Shown piece by piece: positions 26,655-33,588 of a stretch of DNA of 64,000 bases. The DNA is taken from positions 27,219 to 91,218 of the forward strand of contig JAQBPN010000092.1 in assembly GCA_028287505.1 (NCBI GenBank). Reading direction: 5' to 3'. The stretch's first letter is position 1. Each line of letters opens with the position of its first letter. Origin of the DNA: Fibrobacterota bacterium. GTDB lineage: Bacteria > Fibrobacterota > Fibrobacteria > UBA11236. A program made the translations under genes and the position numbers. Below the pieces are notes generated by a model. That model was not told where the DNA came from. It made no database searches and saw only the letters and a program-made list of their open reading frames with translations.

Positions 26655-27599
26655 ATGGGCGGAAAACGGCAAACCATTTTGGGGGCGAACGGAACCATCG
26701 GCGCGCCCCTGGCCCGGGAACTCAAGGCTTATACGGATACCATCCGCCTGGTCAGCCGCAATCCCCGCAAGGTCAACGATTCCGATGAGCTGTTCCCGGC
26801 CGATCTGTCCCAGCCGGAACAAGTCGAAAAAGCCGTGGCCGGATCCGATATCGTCTACCTGTTGGTGGGGTTCGACTACAACCTCAAGGTCTGGCGGGAA
26901 CGCTGGCCCAAACTGATGCGCGCCACCCTGGACGCTTGCGCCAGGCACAAGGCCAAGCTGGTCTTTTTCGACAACGTGTACATGTACTCCAAGGACGCCA
27001 TCCCGCACATGACGGAAGCATCCCCTCCGGATCCTCCCAGCAAAAAAGGCGCGGTGCGGCGGGAAATCGCGGAGATGGTGATGCAGGCCGCCAAGTCCGG
27101 GAGCGTGCAGGCCATGATCGCCCGCTCGGCGGATTTCTACGGGCCGGACAATGCGAAAAGCCTGCTCACGGAAGTGGTCTCCAACAATCTGAAAAAAGGC
27201 AAGAAGGCGAACTGGGTGATGGACGCGGACAAAAAGCATTCCTTCACGTTCACCCCCGATGCCGCCAAAGCCACGGCCTTGTTGGGTAACACGGAAGATG
27301 CCTACAATCAGGTTTGGCATCTGCCCACCGATCCGAATGCCCTGACGGGCCGGGAGATGGTCGCATTATTCGTCAAGGAGATGGGCGGACCCGCCGGGGT
27401 TTCCGTTCTGCCCATGTGGCTGTTGAAGGTGCTCGGCCTCTTCATGCCCATCATGCGGGAAATGCCGGAAATGATGTACCAGTATGACAGGGATTACCTG
27501 TTCGACTCGGGAAAGTTCGACAAGCGGTTTTCCTTCCGGACCACGCCATACGCCCAAGGCGTCAAGCTGACCGTGGCGGCGGGCGCAACCAAGCCATAG
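26655..27599 (+). CDS. NAD(P)-dependent epimerase/dehydratase (extended SDR)
   Basis: The start is ATG 26655, eight bases after GGAGGG (26641-26646); the frame is open from 26610. The 314-residue protein begins with a Rossmann motif (TILGANGTIGAPLARELK), has VYLLVGFDYN as the second nucleotide-contact strand and FFDNVYMYSKD at the usual Y-containing segment. MIARSADFYGPDN is also typical of atypical/extended SDRs related to isoflavone reductase and NmrA-like proteins. It lies alone between a divergent secreted protein and the convergent arsenic cluster. The substrate is unknown. Confidence 0.8.
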   Translation: MGGKRQTILGANGTIGAPLARELKAYTDTIRLVSRNPRKVNDSDELFPADLSQPEQVEKAVAGSDIVYLLVGFDYNLKVWRERWPKLMRATLDACARHKAKLVFFDNVYMYSKDAIPHMTEASPPDPPSKKGAVRREIAEMVMQAAKSGSVQAMIARSADFYGPDNAKSLLTEVVSNNLKKGKKANWVMDADKKHSFTFTPDAAKATALLGNTEDAYNQVWHLPTDPNALTGREMVALFVKEMGGPAGVSVLPMWLLKVLGLFMPIMREMPEMMYQYDRDYLFDSGKFDKRFSFRTTPYAQGVKLTVAAGATKP

Positions 27600-27677
27600 C
27601 CGTTCCCAATCGCGAAAATGCTCCCTGCCGGCCGGCGTCCATTTCATCCGGCTGAGCGATGGGGCGCGGGAAGTCCG

Positions 27678-27702
27678 TCAGCGGGTGACGTTGACCCGCT
27701 GA
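27678..27702. terminator. Hairpin between convergent epimerase and arsM genes
   Basis: TCAGCGGGT (27678-27686) and ACCCGCTGA (27694-27702) form a perfect 9-bp stem with a 7-nt loop. A run of eight T residues (27721-27728) lies 18 bases further on. The position between two convergent stops suggests transcription termination, although the T-tract is too distant for an ideal intrinsic terminator. Confidence 0.45.
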
Positions 27703-27726
27703 TCGGCTGAATCCGCCTCATTTTTT

Positions 27727-28650
27727 TTATTCCGGATTGGCTGTCCTTTTCACCAAAGGCTGGCAACAGGCTCCGGAAGCTTTTCCGTCGGCATCCTTGG
27801 GGGCCGGGAGGCAACAAGGCTCGGAAGCATCCGAAACCACATCGGCAGGTTTGGTCCCCTTCACAGTCACGCTCAGGATTCGCATGCCTGAACGGTCCAG
27901 GGAATTCCGTTGCTCGGGAGAAAGGTATGCGGCGAGAAGATCATCGGGAAGGGTGATGGTTTTCTCACGGCTCACTTCGACATTCTGGAAACCTGATTGT
28001 CGGATGAGGTCCAGATACTCCCTCTTCTGCATGGCTCCGGAAACGCATCCCACATAAAGTTCTGCCGCCTTACGGAGGTCTTCGGGGAAATCCCCTTCCA
28101 GGACAACATCGGAGATTCCAAAACGGCCGCCCGGCTTGAGGACCCGGTGGATTTCGCTGAAAGCCTGACGTTTGTCGGGAACCAGGTTGAGCACGCAGTT
28201 GCTGATCACGCGATCCATGCCGCCGGCGTCCACGGGGAGTGCTTCGATTTCCCCGAGCCGGAATTCCACGTTCCGATAGCCGAGCCTGGCCACGTTTTCC
28301 CTGGCTTTCCGGATCATGTCCGGCGTCATGTCCACACCTATCACCCGGCCCGTTTCTCCGACTATGCTCCCGGCCACGAATACATCGTTTCCGGCCCCGG
28401 ACCCGAGATCCAGGACGGTCTGTCCGGGTTGGAGATCCGCCGCTTCGGTCGGAATGCCGCATCCAAGTCCCAGGTCGGCATCGGCCACATATCCTTCAAG
28501 CTTGGTATAGTCTTCGCTGAAGTCGACAAAAGAGGACTCCCCGTTGGAGGGACCGCAACAATTCGTCGGCCCGCAGCAGGAGCCGCCGTCCCTCGCCAAC
28601 TGTCCATATTTTTCCCTGACGATTTCCTTCAAACTTTCTGCGCTTTCCAT
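27727..28650 (-). CDS. arsM: Arsenite S-adenosylmethionine methyltransferase
   Basis: The start is ATG 28650, preceded by AAGGAA at good spacing; the frame is open to 28743. The 307-residue cytoplasmic enzyme transfers methyl groups from SAM to As(III), giving methylated and finally volatile arsenicals. The SAM site is VLDLGSGAGND (about 79-89). Cys64 (LGLGCGIPT), Cys152 (SNCVLNL) and Cys202 (YVGCVSGA) match the three arsenic-binding cysteines known from ArsM. Extra Cys pairs occur at both ends (SCCGPTNCCG; EPCC and GACC). It lies 25 bp after arsR on the same strand and is probably derepressed by arsenite. Confidence 0.93.
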   Translation of the reverse strand: MESAESLKEIVREKYGQLARDGGSCCGPTNCCGPSNGESSFVDFSEDYTKLEGYVADADLGLGCGIPTEAADLQPGQTVLDLGSGAGNDVFVAGSIVGETGRVIGVDMTPDMIRKARENVARLGYRNVEFRLGEIEALPVDAGGMDRVISNCVLNLVPDKRQAFSEIHRVLKPGGRFGISDVVLEGDFPEDLRKAAELYVGCVSGAMQKREYLDLIRQSGFQNVEVSREKTITLPDDLLAAYLSPEQRNSLDRSGMRILSVTVKGTKPADVVSDASEPCCLPAPKDADGKASGACCQPLVKRTANPE

Positions 28651-28675
28651 TTCGGATTCCTTTCGATGCGGATAT

Positions 28676-29008
28676 TCAGCAACATTTTTTCCTGGCGATG
28701 TCCAAATCCTGGACCATGGCCTGGAGTGCCGCCCAGGCCTCATTCAGGACGTCCCAGTCGATGCAATAGCAGGACTTGGTTCCTTCCACCTCTCCGGTGA
28801 TTATCCCCGCCGCTTTCATTTCTTTCAGATGCTGGGAAACCGTCGATTGGGCCAGCGGAAGGACTTCCACGATCTCGCCGCAGATGCATACGCCCTTTTT
28901 GGCGAGGACTTTCAATATCGCCACCCGGGCCGGATGCGAGAGGACTTTGGCGAAGTCCGCTACGAGCTGGTCTTTCCGGGCAAATTCGGATTTCTTGTTC
29001 AGTGCCAT
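28676..29008 (-). CDS. arsR: ArsR-family arsenite-responsive repressor (arsM unit)
   Basis: The 110-residue winged-helix protein has FAKVLSHPARVAILKVLA at its first helices, and the recognition helix reads AQSTVSQHLKEMKAAGII. Cys41 and Cys43 (VCICGEIVEVL) lie in the position of the classic arsenite-binding CVC motif. Further pairs are Cys80/Cys82 and Cys109/Cys110. It should release DNA on binding As(III) and so turn on itself and arsM. A perfect palindrome (29018-29033) lies 10 bp before the start codon. It is distinct in sequence from the second ArsR at 30220-30564. Confidence 0.9.
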   Translation of the reverse strand: MALNKKSEFARKDQLVADFAKVLSHPARVAILKVLAKKGVCICGEIVEVLPLAQSTVSQHLKEMKAAGIITGEVEGTKSCYCIDWDVLNEAWAALQAMVQDLDIARKKCC

Positions 29009-29017
29009 AACAACAAC

Positions 29018-29033
29018 ATCGTATATCTACGAT
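29018..29033 (-). promoter_or_regulatory. Candidate ArsR operator with adjacent -35 element
   Basis: ATCGTA-TATC-TACGAT is a perfect 6-bp inverted repeat just before arsR. On the minus strand a TTGACT (29043-29038) precedes it and fits a -35 box. The palindrome fills the space between -35 and -10, the usual ArsR repression geometry. It implies that arsR-arsM has its own promoter separate from the upstream aquaporin-ArsC unit. Confidence 0.65.
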
Positions 29034-29056
29034 ATAAAGTCAATGGAGTTCACAAG

Positions 29057-29079
29057 AAAAAAGCCCGGTCATTCCGGGC
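29057..29079 (-). terminator. Rho-independent terminator after the aquaporin-ArsC gene
   Basis: On the minus strand GCCCGG-AATGA-CCGGGC forms a perfect 6-bp GC stem followed directly by six T residues (29062-29057). It lies 28 bp after the stop of the aquaporin-ArsC fusion. It would separate that unit from arsR-arsM. Confidence 0.85.
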
Positions 29080-29107
29080 CATCATGAAATTCCTCCAAAA
29101 CGGAATC

Positions 29108-30247
29108 CTAGACGGATTGCAGAAGATCGCTGATCTTGGATTTGATCAGGTCCCGCACCTGCCGGAACTCTTCCGGAGGCATATGCTTGGGATCGGGGAT
29201 CTGCCAATCCACCCGCTGCTTGGCCCTCACGAAAGGGCAGGCATCCCCGCAGCCCATCGTCACCACGGCATCGTATTCGATATCGGGGATGTCGTCAAGG
29301 GATTTGGATTCATGCTTGGAAAGGTCGTATCCGATTTCACGCATGGATTCGATGGCCTTGGGGTTGACCACGCCCGAGGGCCTGGAGCCCGCGCTGTAGG
29401 TCTCCACCTTGTCCCCGCCGAGTATCCTGGCGAAAGCCTGGGACATTTGGCTTCGGTTCGAGTTTTCGACGCAGACGAAAAGCAATTTCTTTTTGGAGTC
29501 GGCCATGGTTTCCATTCCTTGGGGGTTTGCTTGGGATAGGGCGGGAACAAGCCATTTGAAAATCGCGGTCGCGGCAGCGGCGCCCGCCAGTTGGGCCACG
29601 ATAAAGCCCGGCACGTCCGCAAAGCGGATGCCGGCGAATGTATCGCTGGCGGAACGCGCCAGGGTGACCGCCGGATTGGCGAATGAAGTGGACGCTGTGA
29701 ACCAGTAAGCCGCCGTTATATAAGCGCCCACGGCGAAGGGGACGGCCCCGGAACGGCGCCGGGAGCATCCCCATATCACCGAGAGAAGACCGAAGGTCGC
29801 CACGAACTCGCTGAAGAGCTGGCTCATGCCCTGCCGGGGGTGATGGGAGGCGAAGAATACGGGAAGGTCGAACATGACGTTGGCCGCCGCCACTCCCAGA
29901 AAGGCCCCGGCAACCTGCGCGACGATATAGCCGGGCACTTTGCGCCAGGACAGCCCGCCCACGAATGCATCGCACAAGGTCACGGCGGGATTGAAATGGG
30001 CTCCGGAAACCGGACCGAAGGTCAGGATCAGGGCGATCAAGGCCGCGCCGGTGGCCAGGGAGTTGGCCAGAAGCGCGATGGCGGTATTCCCCGCGGCCAA
30101 TCTCTCCCCCATGATTCCCGACCCGATGACGGTTGCCAGGAGAAAACCCGTACCCAGGGTTTCGGCGACCATTGCCTTGATGGACCCACCATTAGCCATT
30201 GGACGAAGTAATTCGGGTTTCACGTCTTGCATAGATCGTTTTTGCAT
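29108..30247 (-). CDS. Aquaporin (AqpS-like) / arsenate reductase ArsC fusion
   Basis: One continuous 379-residue frame (ATG 30232 is an alternative start). Residues about 22-235 are a MIP channel with six helices and both NPA motifs (Asn86-Pro-Ala in SGAHFNPAVT, Asn191-Pro-Ala in SFANPAVT). Residues about 253-379 are a thioredoxin-coupled ArsC: P-loop CVENSNRS (Cys259 to Arg265), Cys333 and Cys337 in MGCGDACP, and Asp352 in QIPDPK. ArsC reduces As(V) to As(III), and AqpS channels are known in Sinorhizobium meliloti to let As(III) leave the cell. Here the two steps are in one protein. The start overlaps the end of the upstream arsR. Confidence 0.9.
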   Translation of the reverse strand: MQKRSMQDVKPELLRPMANGGSIKAMVAETLGTGFLLATVIGSGIMGERLAAGNTAIALLANSLATGAALIALILTFGPVSGAHFNPAVTLCDAFVGGLSWRKVPGYIVAQVAGAFLGVAAANVMFDLPVFFASHHPRQGMSQLFSEFVATFGLLSVIWGCSRRRSGAVPFAVGAYITAAYWFTASTSFANPAVTLARSASDTFAGIRFADVPGFIVAQLAGAAAATAIFKWLVPALSQANPQGMETMADSKKKLLFVCVENSNRSQMSQAFARILGGDKVETYSAGSRPSGVVNPKAIESMREIGYDLSKHESKSLDDIPDIEYDAVVTMGCGDACPFVRAKQRVDWQIPDPKHMPPEEFRQVRDLIKSKISDLLQSV

Positions 30248-30564
30248 ACCGTCTTGAGCTTTTGCCTGTCCGCTATCATTTGCGGGTCATCGCTCAACCA
30301 GAAATGGAGGAGGGGAAGCAGGGAGGCGACCTCGGAAGATTTTGGGTCTTGAACCAAGTGATAGTAAACCCACCGCCCATCCTTCACAGAGCGAAGGAAA
30401 CCGGCTTTGACGAGCACGGATAAGTGGTTGGAAATGGTCGGGGTGGAAAAACCGAGGACCTCGGTGATTTCGCAGACGCACAGGGATTTGACCTGGAGGA
30501 GTTTCAGAATCCGGAGCCGGTTTTTGTCCGACAGCGCCTTGAAATTGTTGACCAGGGCTTCCAT
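30220..30564 (-). CDS. arsR: ArsR-family repressor (aquaporin-ArsC unit)
   Basis: The 114-residue winged-helix protein has FKALSDKNRLRILKLLQ, and the recognition helix reads STPTISNHLSVLVKAGFL. The wing has VKDGRWVYYHL. Cys29 and Cys31 in SLCVCEI are the arsenite-binding pair of classical ArsR repressors. Two further Cys lie at the C-terminus. The 3' end overlaps the aquaporin-ArsC start by 13-28 bp, so the two are translationally coupled. The ATG follows GGAGG with almost no spacing, so initiation may be weak. Confidence 0.9.
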   Translation of the reverse strand: MEALVNNFKALSDKNRLRILKLLQVKSLCVCEITEVLGFSTPTISNHLSVLVKAGFLRSVKDGRWVYYHLVQDPKSSEVASLLPLLHFWLSDDPQMIADRQKLKTVCKNDLCKT

Positions 30565-30572
30565 CCTCCAAT

Positions 30573-30585
30573 CATTTAGCTAATG
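30573..30585 (-). promoter_or_regulatory. Candidate operator of the upstream arsR
   Basis: The near-palindrome CATTTAGCTAATG lies 8 bp upstream of the arsR start. An AT-rich TAAAAT on the minus strand just beyond it could serve as a -10 box. Position and symmetry fit ArsR autoregulation, but the sequence differs from the operator at 29018, as expected if the two ArsR proteins bind different sites. Confidence 0.35.
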
Positions 30586-30686
30586 GACGAAATATTTTAA
30601 AGAAGGGTTGAGATCCCGAAATCAAAATGAAATACAGCGCATCAATTGGAAAGTAAGAACGATTAAGGAGGATATTTAACCATTGC

Positions 30687-31874
30687 TCAAGGAACAACCG
30701 TCCGCCGGCTGAGCGTCCGGTTTCCCGTCTTGACCCGGACCCAGTATATTCCGTGCCCAGCCAGGTTCCCGACGACGAATCGCATCGCATCCGTGCCGGT
30801 TTTTTCCGCCACTTTTTTTCCGGAAAGGGTGAAAACCTCCACCGCATGTTCGCCGGGCCCCGTCACGCCCACGCGGAGTTCCCCCACCCTGGCTTCCGTT
30901 TCCAAAACGATCCTTTCCGATCCGGTTTCCGCATGCAAAGCCGACACGGGCGATGTCAGGCAGGATCCTCGGGTGAATTCCCGTCCGGCCGCCCAGCAAA
31001 TCCCGAAATGGAGGATGTCCTGCGAAGTCTGGTCTTCGAATTCCCCGAAGCCATGCTCTCCCGCCGGAAAGTAAATCCCCCATCCCCAGTTCGTGTAGTA
31101 GTACCGGCCTTGTCTGCCTCCCGGCGACGATGCCGGCATCCGTACCGTCCATGTCACCGGATGATCTCCCATGAGCGAAGATGGCAGATAGGTCTTCTCA
31201 TCCACCGTGATTAGCACGTCCACCTTATCCGCCTTGTCCCTTGGATTGAAGGTGAAACTCATCCACTTTTCGCACATGGACCACGGTTCAGCCGGCAATA
31301 CGGCAAGCAGCGAAGCATATTCCTCCTTCTGGGCGCGGACCGTTCCGCCGGTTGGCAGGGTATCGACATGAACCATTGATTTCGTTACGGACGCCCCCCC
31401 GCTGCAGCCGGGATCCCCCCAGCCCGCGAATTTCGTCAAGGCAAGGTTATCGGTGAACCATTTCCACGTATCCGAATGATCCATCACACCGTGCAGACCG
31501 ACCGCGGCGCCTCCCTCCTCCATCCATTGGATAAAGGCCGATTTCGCCGAAGGTGGAAATACCGTCCCGATGCTGCTGGTATTGCTGAGCAAGACGACAT
31601 CGAAACCGCGCAAATACTCCAGGGTGAAACCCGCGGCCGAAGTATCGATGGTAACAGCCAGATTCCAAGCCGCGCCCTTTGAGTTCAGCAGGCTTTTCAC
31701 ATTTTCAAAACTCTGAGAGTACGGAAAGCCTCCATAGTCGTTCAGGGCCAGGACCTTGGTCCGGATCGGGTTTTGGGCCGCCACCGGCTTGAAGCAAATG
31801 AGCAGGATGACGAGAATCATCATTGACTGAAATAACGGAAGCGGATGGGACGCCTGATTGAATGAACGCGTCAT
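30687..31874 (-). CDS. Secreted ThuA-domain protein with T9SS-like tail
   Basis: The start is ATG 31874, preceded by GAGG; the frame is open far upstream but those residues are antisense to the regulator gene. The 395-residue product has a signal peptide ending near PVAAQ. A ThuA-like (class I glutamine amidotransferase-like) domain follows: VLALNDYGGFPYSQSF, GFDVVLLSNTSS, FIQWMEEGGAAVGLHGVMDH, TWTVRM and YYYTNWGWG. ThuA proteins act on or bind sugars, and their exact chemistry is uncertain. The C-terminus (AVEVFTLSGKKVAEKTG, HGIYWVRVKTG) resembles T9SS sorting tails. It is divergent from the sigma-54 activator gene. Confidence 0.8.
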   Translation of the reverse strand: MTRSFNQASHPLPLFQSMMILVILLICFKPVAAQNPIRTKVLALNDYGGFPYSQSFENVKSLLNSKGAAWNLAVTIDTSAAGFTLEYLRGFDVVLLSNTSSIGTVFPPSAKSAFIQWMEEGGAAVGLHGVMDHSDTWKWFTDNLALTKFAGWGDPGCSGGASVTKSMVHVDTLPTGGTVRAQKEEYASLLAVLPAEPWSMCEKWMSFTFNPRDKADKVDVLITVDEKTYLPSSLMGDHPVTWTVRMPASSPGGRQGRYYYTNWGWGIYFPAGEHGFGEFEDQTSQDILHFGICWAAGREFTRGSCLTSPVSALHAETGSERIVLETEARVGELRVGVTGPGEHAVEVFTLSGKKVAEKTGTDAMRFVVGNLAGHGIYWVRVKTGNRTLSRRTVVP

Positions 31875-32012
31875 GGGTACCTCGAATTTGGATTCGTCGT
31901 GGCGGGCGGAGCGGAGTATGAAAGTCAAATTACATCGGGGGACAACTGCGTAAATGTACTTTCGATGCTTTATTGTGTAATAAATCAGCCCCTTCTTCCT
32001 AGATTTCTCCCC

Positions 32013-33398
32013 ATGCCCGATAAACCCGAGAAAAAACCGAAAAGCGCGGAGACCCGTCCCGGCAAGGGCCTCAACATCCTTATCGTCGACGATGAAGCCA
32101 ACATCCGCAAAACCTTGGCAATGGCTTTGGAACTGGACGGACACGACGTCGTAGCCGTCAGCAACGGCAAGGACGGATTGATCCAGGCCTCGCTCCGGCA
32201 TACCGACCTGGTGTTCCTGGACATGCGCCTGGGCACGGAAAAGGGGACCGACTTCATCCCGGATTTCATCGCCACCAGCCCATGGATCAAAATCGTCGTC
32301 ATCACCGCATACGCTTCGGTGGAAACCGCCGTGGAGGCCATGAAGCGCGGGGCCGTGGACTACCTGCCCAAGCCCTTCACTCCCGACCAGGTGCAGGCCA
32401 TAGTGGCGCGCGCGGCGGAAACCAAAAAGGCCGAAGATCACGTGGCCGCTTTGGGTTCCCCGTCGGAAGGGGACGATGCGGGCATGGACCTGGACAGCAA
32501 GAGCGCGGTCATGCAACGGGCCCTGACCCTGGCCCGGCAGGTTGCGCCCACCGAGGCCGGCGTGCTCATCCGCGGGGAAAGCGGCACGGGCAAAAGCGTG
32601 CTGGCGCGCCTCATCCATTCCTGGAGCGACCGCGCGGCCAAACCTTTCGGCGTGGTATCCTGTCCTTCCTTGTCGGCGGAACTCCTTGAAAGCGAGTTGT
32701 TCGGCCACGTGCGCGGCGCGTTTACCGGCGCGCTACGGGACCATCCGGGCCGCATCGCCGCCCATGACGGAGGCACTTTGTTCCTGGACGAGATCGGCGA
32801 TCTGCCCATCCAGGTACAGCCCAAACTGTTGCGCTTCCTGCAGGACCGGGAATACGAAAGGGTGGGCGAAAGCGCCACCCGGAAAGCGGACATCCGCATC
32901 CTGGCCGCGTCCAACCTGGATCTGGAAACCCTGGTCAAAGCCGGCCGGTTCCGCGAGGATCTCCTGTATCGGCTCAACGTCTTCCAGATAGAGTTGCCGC
33001 CCCTGCGGGACAGGGCGGAGGATATTCCGCTCCTCTCCCATCGCTTCCTGGCGTTCTACGCGGGCCGGAACCACCGGCAGTTCCATGGTTTCACCGATGA
33101 GGCGCTGGCGGCGATGAAAGCGCATCCCTGGCACGGCAACATCCGCGAACTCCGCAACGTCATCGAACGATCCACCATCGTCGCGCGCGGATCGCAAATC
33201 GGGATTGCGGAACTGGGCTTGAAGCCGGGCAGCGGCGAGGAACCGATCCACGTGGGGGCTGCGGTGAGCCTGGACAAATTGGAAGAGGCCCATATCCGCC
33301 ACGTGCTGGCGTCCTGCAAATCCCTGGATGAAGCGGCGCGCGTGCTGGGGATAGATGCCGCCACCCTCTGGCGGCGGCGCAAGAAATACGGGATTTGA
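32013..33398 (+). CDS. Sigma-54-dependent response regulator, NtrC/AlgB type
   Basis: The 461-residue product starts at ATG 32013. Residues about 20-140 are a receiver domain with phospho-acceptor Asp70 (VFLDMRLG). The AAA+ domain has Walker A GESGTGKS, the sigma-54 contact loop GAFTGA and Walker B GGTLFLDEIGDL. The C-terminal helix-turn-helix is SLDEAARVLGIDAATLWRRR. It opens sigma-54 promoter complexes when phosphorylated. A KinB-like kinase gene follows, and the promoter between the two has paired palindromes and a -24/-12 box, so this protein probably activates it. Its own promoter lies in the divergent region before 32013, which shows no -24/-12 match. Confidence 0.92.
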   Translation: MPDKPEKKPKSAETRPGKGLNILIVDDEANIRKTLAMALELDGHDVVAVSNGKDGLIQASLRHTDLVFLDMRLGTEKGTDFIPDFIATSPWIKIVVITAYASVETAVEAMKRGAVDYLPKPFTPDQVQAIVARAAETKKAEDHVAALGSPSEGDDAGMDLDSKSAVMQRALTLARQVAPTEAGVLIRGESGTGKSVLARLIHSWSDRAAKPFGVVSCPSLSAELLESELFGHVRGAFTGALRDHPGRIAAHDGGTLFLDEIGDLPIQVQPKLLRFLQDREYERVGESATRKADIRILAASNLDLETLVKAGRFREDLLYRLNVFQIELPPLRDRAEDIPLLSHRFLAFYAGRNHRQFHGFTDEALAAMKAHPWHGNIRELRNVIERSTIVARGSQIGIAELGLKPGSGEEPIHVGAAVSLDKLEEAHIRHVLASCKSLDEAARVLGIDAATLWRRRKKYGI

Positions 33399-33445
33399 TC
33401 GCCACGTCCAGGCCCTGGCCCTCCGGCCGGTCCAGCCTTTCCCCA

Positions 33446-33490
33446 TTGCAGTCTGCACGGGGATTTTTCCGGCAGCTTGCATTTTGCAAG
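33446..33490 (+). promoter_or_regulatory. Paired enhancer palindromes upstream of the kinase operon
   Basis: Two TTGCA-N3-TGCA(A) palindromes: TTGCA-GTC-TGCAC at 33446-33458 (one imperfect end) and CTTGCA-TTT-TGCAAG at 33476-33490. The centres (33452 and 33483) are 31 bp apart, about three helical turns. The downstream centre lies 77 bp before the GG of the -24 box. The same arrangement occurs at 41502-41548. These are likely binding sites for the NtrC-family activator encoded just upstream. Confidence 0.72.
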
Positions 33491-33558
33491 GTCCCGGGAT
33501 GGGCGTGCGGATCGCATGCCGTTTCCGGCCCGGAATCCGGCTTTTCGGGTCGCTTTTC

Positions 33559-33573
33559 AGGCATCAACTTTGC
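33559..33573 (+). promoter_or_regulatory. Sigma-54 promoter of the kinase-potassium operon
   Basis: AGGCAT-CAACT-TTGC matches the -24/-12 consensus TGGCAC-N5-TTGC, with GG (33560-33561) and GC (33572-33573) ten bases apart. Transcription should start near 33585, only a few bases before the ATG at 33589, so the mRNA would be almost leaderless. Confidence 0.72.
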
Positions 33574-33588
33574 CCCTTATAACCGCCA

